Assembly: GCA_031275405.1 (NCBI GenBank)
Contig: JAISOV010000024.1
Span: forward strand, 124,001-188,000
Length of the DNA: 64,000 nt
Reading direction: 5' to 3'
From: Clostridium sp.
GTDB taxonomy: Bacteria > Bacillota > Clostridia > Lachnospirales > Lachnospiraceae
Below the pieces are notes generated by a model. The model saw only the letters and a list, made by a program, of their open reading frames with translations. It ran no database searches and was not told the origin of the DNA. Positions within the stretch are counted from its first letter, which is position 1; the number at the start of each line of letters is the position of its first letter. The translations under genes were made by a program, and so were the position numbers. Shown piece after piece: positions 29,079 to 35,931 of the stretch.

Positions 29079-30206
29079 TTACTGGCTGTAGATCTGGTCA
29101 AAAATCGTGCCGTCCGCGAAGAATTTCTCCGTGGCGGCTTCCCAGCCCCCGAAGTCGTCGTCAATGTTGACCAGCTCAATATCCAGAGTAAAAACGTCCG
29201 CGAATTCTTTCAGGATCTCCGGGTTGGACGGGCGGTAATAGCTTTCCCCCTCCAGCCGCTGCGCCTCTTCGGAATAGAGATACGCCAGATATTCCCGCGC
29301 GACTTCCTCCGTGCCGTGCTTCCTGGCATTTTCATCCACGACGGTTACGGACGGCTGCGCCAGAATGCTCAAAGACGGAGCGATGATCTCGAATTCCTCC
29401 GGATGTTCCTTGATCGAAAGGAACGCTTCGTTTTCCCACGCCAGCAGCACATCGCCCTGCCCGTTTTCGACAAAGGTGGTGGTAGACCCTCTCGCGCCCG
29501 AATCCAGCACCGTCACGTTCCCATAGAGGGCTTTCAGGAACTCCTTGTTCTTTTCCTCGTCGCCGCCGTTCTGCCGATCCGCGAAAGCCCAGGCCGCCAG
29601 GAAATTCCACCTCGCTCCGCCGGAGCTTTTCGGATCCGGGGTGATCACTTCCACACCCGGCTTGACCAGGTCATCCCAGTCGCCCAGGTTTTTCGGATTC
29701 CCTTTGCGGACTAAAAATACGATGGTCGAGGTGTAAGGCGAGCTTTTCTGAGCCAGCTCATCTACCCAGCCCTCGTCAATCAGCCCGGCTTTGCGCAGCT
29801 CGTCTACATCGCCCTCCAGCGCCAGCGTCACCACGTCCGCTTCATTCCCCTCCAGAACGGAACGCGCCTGCTTCCCGGAGCCTCCGTGGGACTGGACGAT
29901 CTCGACTTCCTGCCCCGTCTTCGCCTTCCAGTAGTCAGCGAAAAGCTTGTTATACTGCTCGTAAAGCTCCCGTGTGGGATCATAAGAAATATTCGTAATC
30001 GAAACCTTTTCCGGCGTCGCCTCCGCGCTTTCCGCAAGGCCCGGCGCTTCGGCGGAAAGGCTCGCCTCTTCCCGGCCCGCCTCCTCCACGCCTGCCGCCG
30101 GGGTCGGCGCTCCGCTCCCGCAGCCTGCCAGGATCCCCGCGGCGCCGATCATCCCGGCCGCCAGAACCGTTAATTTCCTGATCTTTCCTTTCGACCACCC
30201 TTTCAT
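29079..30206 (-). CDS. sbp: sulfate-binding lipoprotein
   Basis: Extracellular sulfate receptor, 375 residues from ATG 30206 (MKGWSKGKIRKLTVLAAG, behind GAAGGGAGCAAGG). The lipobox LAGC gives a lipid-anchored Cys. SYDPTRELYEQYNKLF, QSHGGSGKQARSVLEG, GDWDDLVKPGVEVITPDPKSSGGARW are the standard ligand-site motifs of sulfate and thiosulfate receptors. An upstream GTG/ATG-like extension to 30242 is open but has no ribosome site. It is the first gene of sbp-cysT-cysW-cysA-aprA-aprB. Confidence 0.94.
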   Translation of the reverse strand: MKGWSKGKIRKLTVLAAGMIGAAGILAGCGSGAPTPAAGVEEAGREEASLSAEAPGLAESAEATPEKVSITNISYDPTRELYEQYNKLFADYWKAKTGQEVEIVQSHGGSGKQARSVLEGNEADVVTLALEGDVDELRKAGLIDEGWVDELAQKSSPYTSTIVFLVRKGNPKNLGDWDDLVKPGVEVITPDPKSSGGARWNFLAAWAFADRQNGGDEEKNKEFLKALYGNVTVLDSGARGSTTTFVENGQGDVLLAWENEAFLSIKEHPEEFEIIAPSLSILAQPSVTVVDENARKHGTEEVAREYLAYLYSEEAQRLEGESYYRPSNPEILKEFADVFTLDIELVNIDDDFGGWEAATEKFFADGTIFDQIYSQ

Positions 30207-30314
30207 CCTTGCTCCCTTCCGCCCGCTTGACCGGGGCTGCAAATCAGGCTGGCTGAACCTTTCTTCCCATTCTGATTTTCTTTTTATAACATACTTAATT
30301 AATATGTTTAATAT

Positions 30315-30343
30315 ATTGTATGCTTCTTAATTGCAGCTGTCAA
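30315..30343 (-). promoter_or_regulatory. promoter for the sulfate uptake and APS reductase operon
   Basis: On the minus strand TTGACA, 17 bases, TACAAT. Right after it lies an AT-rich stretch with a TTAATTAA core flanked by CATA and GTATG (about 30290-30306), covering the predicted start point. That is a plausible operator for a sulfur-responsive repressor. The remaining sequence to 30456 shows nothing else. Confidence 0.65.
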
Positions 30344-30456
30344 GTAACAGGAAAAACAAGGTTTTCCGGCTTGCTATTGGTATTTTTGTAGATATTTCAC
30401 AAAAGGGGTCGCGATTCATCCATGCCGATCCCGCCCGGCACCTCCAGGCGGCGGAA

Positions 30457-31059
30457 TCATCTCGGACGGCTGCGCTCGTACCTGGCCCGCGTCAGCAGGC
30501 AGCTACGCAGAGCGGTATAGCGTTCCTCCAGCTCCCCGTCCTTTACCTCCAGGTCACAGGCGACCGCCATCGTGGTAAGCATCCGGTCCGTCATCCGGTG
30601 GCGGAGTCCCGCCAGGACGTTCAGCTTCGTTTCATAAGAATCCGCGTCCAGGAACTCCAGCAGCAGAGGATCCAGCTGCGCGGAATCCTCCCGCGGCGCT
30701 TCCTCCCGCTCCCGCGCAGGGCCTTCCCGCCATCCGTCCGTCTCCGGTGCTTCCTCCCGCCCGGCCTGTCCCGCGCTCCCCGGGTTCCTCCAAGGCGCGG
30801 CTTCCCTCTGCGGTTCCCGAACCGCCGGGCTTTCCGCTAAGACAAACCGATCCTCCTGGGCGGCGTCCGGGTACCTGCGCCGGTTCACTTTTCCCGTAAA
30901 AGCGGCCAGGGCGTCCGCATAGACTTTCCTCTCTCCGGAAAGCTCCTGGTAGACCACCAGTTCCTCTCCCGTTTCCCAGTGCCGCGCAATAGCGGCGACC
31001 TGATACAGATCCCCTTTGAAATGTCGGTATATCTGGTGTACCTGCGGTCTGTTTCCCAT
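30457..31059 (-). CDS. DUF1653-domain protein
   Basis: A 200-residue protein of unknown function. The first 60 residues (VHQIYRHFKGDLYQVAAIA, TGEELVVYQELSG) are a clear DUF1653 domain, a small beta-rich module common in Firmicutes. A disordered Pro/Glu-rich linker follows, then a C-terminal helical part of about 70 residues (LDPLLLEFLDADSYETKL). It starts 55 bases after holA and is likely co-transcribed with it. Confidence 0.85.
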   Translation of the reverse strand: MGNRPQVHQIYRHFKGDLYQVAAIARHWETGEELVVYQELSGERKVYADALAAFTGKVNRRRYPDAAQEDRFVLAESPAVREPQREAAPWRNPGSAGQAGREEAPETDGWREGPAREREEAPREDSAQLDPLLLEFLDADSYETKLNVLAGLRHRMTDRMLTTMAVACDLEVKDGELEERYTALRSCLLTRARYERSRPR

Positions 31060-31114
31060 AAAACACCTTTCCGTCCGCCACGCGGACTTTTCACCCCTTT
31101 TTAGGAACGGCTCC

Positions 31115-32095
31115 TTACGAGGAAAGCACTGACAGGAGCAGCATTTCCACGCCCAGCTGGTCGTTCATTTTCCCGGTCTTGACGTCTTCCTCCGCCTCCA
31201 CGCACCGCACCACCGCCCGTTTCAGCTCGTCGGCCGGGAAGCGGGCCGCCTGGCTGACGCACTTTCCGGCGATAAAAGGAGGAAGGCCGATTTTCGCGCC
31301 GATGGTTCTGTTGTCATATCCCTTTGCTTTCATCTCTTTCACCTGTAGCAGCAGATTGCACTGCCTGGCGATCAGGAACAGGATACGCAGAGGCGGCTCT
31401 TTTCGCGCCAGCAGGTCGTCATAAAGCCGCAGCGCCTTTTGAGGCTGTTTTTCCGCGATGGCGCCTACCATGTCAAAAATACGGCTGCTGATACGCGCCG
31501 TGCAGACCGCTTCCACGTCCCGCTCGGTGATTTCCTGCGCTTCCAGGCAGTAGCAGACCAGCTTCTCCAGCTCCATGCTGATGTGTTCCATGTCCGTTCC
31601 CGTCTTTTCCAGGAAGAGACGAATCGTGGACTCCGTGCCGCTCTTCCCCTCTTTTTTCAGCCGCTGCGCGATCCAGCGTTTCAGGACCGCTTCCTCCTGC
31701 GGCACGAACTCTGCCGCGCAGCCCTTGGCCTGCACCGTTTTGAAAAGCTTGCCCCGCTTGTCCACTTCGCTTTCCAGGAACAGAAAAAAAGCCGTCTCCG
31801 GAACCTGCGCCAGGTACTCCGCCATCTTTTCCCCGCCGGACTTGAACAGCCCGCTGTCGTCTAGGAGCAGAACCCTCCTGGGGGAAAAAAACGGAACGGT
31901 CTCCGCCAGATCCACGATTTCCCCGACGGAAATATTTTTTCCCTCATAAACATGGATATTCATGGGATCCAGCCCTTCGCACAAGGCCCGCCCCAGACGG
32001 TCGCGGTACTGCCTGCGCAGATAGCGCTCTTCGCCGTACAGCAGGTAGATCTGCCGGAACTCCCCGCTTTTGATGTCTTCCTGGATACGCCGCAT
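31115..32095 (-). CDS. holA: DNA polymerase III delta subunit
   Basis: Clamp-loader subunit that opens the sliding clamp. It is 326 residues, the normal length, from ATG 32095 behind AAAGGAGGG. Marks are FRQIYLLYGEERYLRRQY at the N-terminus, FFSPRRVLLLDDSG and LEKLVCYC in the middle, and the helical collar with LPPFIAGKCVSQA at the C-terminus. The frame is open upstream to 32557, but the promoter and ribosome site set the start. In most Firmicutes holA lies next to comEC; here a foreign-looking ABC cassette lies between them. Confidence 0.93.
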   Translation of the reverse strand: MRRIQEDIKSGEFRQIYLLYGEERYLRRQYRDRLGRALCEGLDPMNIHVYEGKNISVGEIVDLAETVPFFSPRRVLLLDDSGLFKSGGEKMAEYLAQVPETAFFLFLESEVDKRGKLFKTVQAKGCAAEFVPQEEAVLKRWIAQRLKKEGKSGTESTIRLFLEKTGTDMEHISMELEKLVCYCLEAQEITERDVEAVCTARISSRIFDMVGAIAEKQPQKALRLYDDLLARKEPPLRILFLIARQCNLLLQVKEMKAKGYDNRTIGAKIGLPPFIAGKCVSQAARFPADELKRAVVRCVEAEEDVKTGKMNDQLGVEMLLLSVLSS

Positions 32096-32153
32096 GGATC
32101 GCTCCCTCCTTTGACGGCAGGACGGGGTTCCCGCTTCCTGCCCTTCCCATCCT

Positions 32154-32182
32154 AGTGTAACACAAGAAGAGGGATTTTCCAA
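32154..32182 (-). promoter_or_regulatory. promoter for holA
   Basis: On the minus strand TTGGAA, 17 bases, TACACT, about 55 bases ahead of the holA start. Confidence 0.6.
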
Positions 32183-32339
32183 GAGCGGAAAAAGGCTGCT
32201 CCACGGCAGGTCGATGGCAGGATCCAACGCAGCAAGGTTTCGCCTAGGGATCAGGGGACTGCGCCGCCCTTTCCCTGTCGCCGCGTGACGGAAACGCGGA
32301 TCATCAAAATATTTCGTTCCCGCGTGTAACGTTTGGGGC

Positions 32340-32368
32340 TTGAAAGGACATAGGTATCGTGTTATGAT
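32340..32368 (+). promoter_or_regulatory. promoter for the ABC exporter operon
   Basis: TTGAAA, 17 bases, TATGAT. It excludes upstream start codons for the first permease gene and faces away from the holA promoter. Confidence 0.7.
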
Positions 32369-32388
32369 ACATAAAATGGGTTTTTTAT

Positions 32389-32417
32389 GCCGGGTACCGC
32401 ATATCGCGGTACCCGGC
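32389..32417 (+). promoter_or_regulatory. perfect 12-bp hairpin in the exporter operon leader
   Basis: GCCGGGTACCGC, a 5-base loop, then GCGGTACCCGGC. It lies about 15 bases after the predicted transcript start and 25 bases before the first start codon. No U-run follows, so it is not a terminator; a role in mRNA stability or in regulator binding is possible. Confidence 0.7.
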
Positions 32418-32441
32418 GCGAGAAAAAACAGGGGGCTGAGT

Positions 32442-33188
32442 ATGCTGCGGAAGAGAAACCATATCCGGGAATTCATGACCGTTACCATGATCGGTCTATG
32501 CATAGATTGCGCAAATGTTTTGATGGTGGCAAACAGCACAACATACCGATATGCCATCGAACTGTGGAACTACGGAGAAGAATTTCTGCACATCCTATAT
32601 CCGATCGTTTTTTCCGCTCCATTCTGTTGGCTGCTCTTCCACGAGCGGCACGGAGGGTATTGGAAGAATATGTACAACCGCAGCGCATTCAGCCGGTATC
32701 TGCGCAGACGGATCCTGACGGCCATCTGGCTGTCGGCGGCGGCCATGTTCCTCGTATCGGCGCTGAGCCTGCCGTTTGCCTACTGGATCGCGCCGCTCAA
32801 CGTATCGGCCGGCCAGACTACCACATCAAAGTTTTTTTACGGATCCTATCAGTTAAACCACCCGGTACTCTACGCGCTGATCCTGTCGTGCTGGCGTTCT
32901 GTTCTTGCCGCGCTTTATACAGCCATGGGAGCGGGGATCACCATGATCAGCGGAAACATATTCCTTGCGATGACGGGGCCTTTCGTATATTCTATCGCCG
33001 AGAATTTTGTCACCGCGATCCTGCGGGTTCCCGCTTTGAGTATCTGTACCTCTTTTTATCCGAACAGGCTTTCGGGTACGGCTGTCACTTTCCCGAAGCT
33101 GCTTGTCGGCCCCCTGGTAATGCTGCTGGCAATCGTGAGCATTTACGCTTATTATCGCAGGAAGATCAAGCGTACATTACTGGACTGA
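32442..33188 (+). CDS. ABC-2-type exporter membrane subunit
   Basis: A 248-residue protein with about six spans (MLRKRNHIREFMTVTMIGLC at the start, LLVGPLVMLLAIVSIYAYY at the end) and a basic C-terminus. It has no recognised family motif beyond the ABC-2-like layout. Together with the next two genes it makes an exporter with two different membrane subunits and one ATPase, the layout used for bacteriocin immunity and peptide export. The start ATG 32442 has AGGGGG 6 bases upstream. Confidence 0.6.
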   Translation: MLRKRNHIREFMTVTMIGLCIDCANVLMVANSTTYRYAIELWNYGEEFLHILYPIVFSAPFCWLLFHERHGGYWKNMYNRSAFSRYLRRRILTAIWLSAAAMFLVSALSLPFAYWIAPLNVSAGQTTTSKFFYGSYQLNHPVLYALILSCWRSVLAALYTAMGAGITMISGNIFLAMTGPFVYSIAENFVTAILRVPALSICTSFYPNRLSGTAVTFPKLLVGPLVMLLAIVSIYAYYRRKIKRTLLD

Positions 33189-33282
33189 AATCCGTCACGG
33201 AGGTTTGGGAAGGTCTGATCCGGAAGGATTTCCTGCTGTTCGGACGCATGACCGGACTGAAATCCGTTACGGAGGTTTGGGG
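33181..33282 (+). repeat. 28-bp direct repeat, 72 bp apart, between the two exporter membrane genes
   Basis: Copies at 33182-33209 and 33254-33281 of GGACTGAAATCCGT(C/T)ACGG plus AGGTTTGGG. Each holds a GGAGG ribosome site, so the duplication gave two potential ribosome-loading sites between the genes. Confidence 0.8.
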
Positions 33283-33288
33283 GCGAAG

Positions 33289-34887
33289 ATGACCAGGTAT
33301 TTCATGAAGAAAATATTCGGAGAATTTTACAGTCGCGGCCGAAAGCCGCTTCTTGTGACCGCTGTGTTCTCTTTCTATTCAGCCTATCAGCTAAGCATAC
33401 TGAACAGCTCCGACTGTTCTGTTTTTGAGTATGCTCTGCTGGGTATGAGCGACCACTACTATTTTGTGTTTTTCTTCCTGGCGGTCTACGCCGTCTCCAT
33501 CGCAGGCTCTATCCAGGACAGCCCTGCCTTCGTCATGCTGAGAAACGGCAGGTATTCTTTTTACTTTATCAAAAAAGCGGCTGCCCTGTCTCTGTTTACG
33601 GTCAGTATCGTGCTGCTCCATGCGGGGATCGTTCTCCTGATCGGCTCTTTTCATCATGCCTGGGACAATCGTTTTACCAATGATCTCAGTGCCTTCGGAT
33701 CTTTGTCAGAATTGATCCGGCCATATTCCGACAGTTTCCGCACTCCTCTTGCGGCGCTTGCGGCCTCGTGCCTGTATTTATCACTCGGTCTGTGCGTCAG
33801 CTCAAGCGCGCTCATACTGCTGTCGCACAAGCTTCCAGACCGCGTTGTGATATTGCTGGAGATCTGCGCCTACCTGATCATCATCGTAACCCTGCACCGC
33901 AACATAGACAGAGCGTTTCCTTTTTTGTTCCTCAATAATTATCTTTTTTTACATCGTGCCATCGGATATGGTATGCCTGTTGTGTACGCTTCCCTATCCG
34001 TTATGTCGTCGGGCGTTCTGATGTTCCTTGCGAACCGCCAGCGCTGGAAAACCGTCAGACGCATGGCCGACGTTTTCTCGCCCATGAGAATATTCGGAGA
34101 AATCCTGTCCGTCAAAAATATCCTTACGCTGCTGATGGTCTTAACCGTGCTGTCCGTCCTGAACATCCTGAAGTTCCGAACGGACGCCGATTCAGGACTC
34201 GGGTTTATCGTGACGGCCTTCTGGGGGTATGGGCTTGGGTACTTCAACATGATAGCTTTCTTGCAGGTAACGATCTTGAACGGAATACCCCTCTATATTC
34301 TCGCGGCATATCTGGGAAACAGATCTGCCATGAGAACGATCGTGATGATCCGATACGGCCACGTGCGGAAATGGTTCTTAAGGCTGCAAGGCTCCATGCT
34401 GACGCTGATCGCGTATCAGATGGCGGGGCTGTGCCTGTCCACATTCGCGCTCGCTTCTATAGCCGATTGCTTTGGCGCGTTTTCGCAGAACGGCATAGGA
34501 AGCGGCTTATTCACGGCGCAAGGGCAGCGCTTTTTATGGGAAGCCGGTGATTCCCTGTGTCTGATTCTTGCCGGCGTCGGGCTGCGAATCTTGGAGCTTA
34601 TGTTCCTGCAAATGGTTTTCCTGGTCGTCCTCTCCATCGTAAAGACCACAACGCTCGCATATCTCGCAACCATGTTCCTGTACCTGCTGGTCGTCCTGTC
34701 TGACGGAAAATACATACCGTTCGGCCTATCGTCCTTATGCCGTATCCTGGAGCTGAGCAAGCACGGACTTCTCGCCAATTCCGCAAGATCGGCGGCGGTT
34801 TTCATCGGCTGCTATACAGGCATGTACGTATACTTGGCAAAATACGGAACAGTCAGGATTTTGAATGAGGAAAGGAAAGGAAGATGA
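33289..34887 (+). CDS. large ABC-2-type exporter membrane subunit
   Basis: A 532-residue protein with about twelve spans, possibly two six-span halves. ATG 33289 has GGAGG about 13 bases upstream; ATG 33304 is an alternative. No enzymatic motif is seen. The composition and AT level differ mildly from the surrounding genes. The stop overlaps the ATPase start by 4 bases, so the genes are translationally coupled. Confidence 0.6.
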   Translation: MTRYFMKKIFGEFYSRGRKPLLVTAVFSFYSAYQLSILNSSDCSVFEYALLGMSDHYYFVFFFLAVYAVSIAGSIQDSPAFVMLRNGRYSFYFIKKAAALSLFTVSIVLLHAGIVLLIGSFHHAWDNRFTNDLSAFGSLSELIRPYSDSFRTPLAALAASCLYLSLGLCVSSSALILLSHKLPDRVVILLEICAYLIIIVTLHRNIDRAFPFLFLNNYLFLHRAIGYGMPVVYASLSVMSSGVLMFLANRQRWKTVRRMADVFSPMRIFGEILSVKNILTLLMVLTVLSVLNILKFRTDADSGLGFIVTAFWGYGLGYFNMIAFLQVTILNGIPLYILAAYLGNRSAMRTIVMIRYGHVRKWFLRLQGSMLTLIAYQMAGLCLSTFALASIADCFGAFSQNGIGSGLFTAQGQRFLWEAGDSLCLILAGVGLRILELMFLQMVFLVVLSIVKTTTLAYLATMFLYLLVVLSDGKYIPFGLSSLCRILELSKHGLLANSARSAAVFIGCYTGMYVYLAKYGTVRILNEERKGR

Positions 34888-35525
34888 ACACAGCAATCAA
34901 ACTGGCAGGCGTCAGCAAAGCCTTTCGGGGAGTCCCCTTGTTTTCGGATGTCAATCTGGAGATCGAGCAAGGAACCATCGTCGGATTCCGCGGGGCAAAC
35001 GGCTCTGGGAAATCCGTTCTGTTTAAGCTCATCGCGGGCTTATACGCGCCGGACGCCGGACACATCTCCATACGCGGTGAGAAACTCGGCGAAAAGATGG
35101 ATTTTCCCGACCGGGTCGGCATCCTGGTGGACTCTCCCGGATTCATTGAAGTGTTTTCCGGATTTGAAAATCTGCGTATGCTGGCGGAGATCCAGGGGCG
35201 GATAGACCAGGCAGCGATCAGAAACGCCATGAAAGAGCTGGGCTTAGATCCGGAAAATAAAAAACGCGTCAAGAACTACTCGCTTGGAATGAAACAGAAG
35301 CTTGGCATTATCCAAGCCACCATGGAAGGCCAGGACATCGTTCTGCTTGACGAGCCGTTTAACGCTCTCGACACAGCTTCTAACCAAGCTTTATATGGTC
35401 TTATCAAAAGGCTCAGGCGCGATAAAGCGACGGTCTTGCTGACGTCCCACAATCCGTCGGATTTGGCTGCCCTGTGCGATCTTCAATATACCGTGCCGAC
35501 CTTCGAGGAATGGACAAGCGCCTGA
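34884..35525 (+). CDS. ABC exporter ATP-binding protein
   Basis: A 213-residue single-domain ATPase, close to the minimal size. Walker A GANGSGKSVLF, signature NYSLGMKQKLG, Walker B IVLLDEPFNALD and the switch LLTSHNPSD are present. The LGMKQ form of the signature is typical of export and immunity ATPases (CcmA/BcrA type). The substrate is not shown; no precursor peptide gene was found beside it. Confidence 0.9.
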   Translation: MNTAIKLAGVSKAFRGVPLFSDVNLEIEQGTIVGFRGANGSGKSVLFKLIAGLYAPDAGHISIRGEKLGEKMDFPDRVGILVDSPGFIEVFSGFENLRMLAEIQGRIDQAAIRNAMKELGLDPENKKRVKNYSLGMKQKLGIIQATMEGQDIVLLDEPFNALDTASNQALYGLIKRLRRDKATVLLTSHNPSDLAALCDLQYTVPTFEEWTSA

Positions 35526-35893
35526 GAACAGGCGACTGGAAGACTGCCGGAAACAGCCGCCGATAGGCCCAGGAGGACGCCCGCGCCGACCGGCGCGGAG
35601 GCTCCCGGGGCATTCTCTGAGAGGCCGCCGGACGGCAGCCCCCGGCAAGGGGTGGGAACGTCCGGCGGGATGCTGGTGTTGGAGGCCAAGGTGACACACC
35701 CGCCCGAGCCACCGCTGACGCCCCGCCCCAGTACCGGTACTCTGTCGGGGGATACCCCCGAGGGCCTGTTGTGGGCCAGGATCTCGTTCTCGCCGTTCTC
35801 GCCCTTCCCGCCCATGCCCGCCCCGACCGTGGTGTGGCACCTACGCGCAGTGCGGCGACCGGCGGCACGGTCTCTTCCGGATGATCTTTCAGG
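35526..35893. other. GC-rich gap without a supported gene
   Basis: About 370 bases after the exporter operon with no recognisable gene. A minus-strand frame reads GGKGENGENE, then PVLGRGVSGGSGG and a Ala/Val/Gly-rich end. That is reminiscent of the tail of a surface protein, but too weak to call. Confidence 0.5.
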
Positions 35894-35913
35894 AAAAACC
35901 GGGCGATCCCGGC
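35894..35913 (-). terminator. Rho-independent terminator after comEC
   Basis: On the minus strand CCGGG, loop ATCG, CCCGG, then TTTTT, about 20 bases past the comEC stop. Confidence 0.65.
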
Positions 35914-35931
35914 TGAGGTTCCGCGATACGG

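Noticed and set aside
30457-31059. DUF1653 protein as a competence or replication factor
   Set aside because: The domain has no known role; only its closeness to holA is seen.
32389-32417. Perfect hairpin as a terminator
   Set aside because: No U-run on either strand after the stem; it lies inside the leader of the exporter operon.
35483-35868. Minus-strand frames with GGKGENGENE and PVLGRGVSGG as a surface-protein gene
   Set aside because: No ribosome site, no full domain, and the frames overlap a clear comEC terminator on one side; kept only as an unexplained gap.
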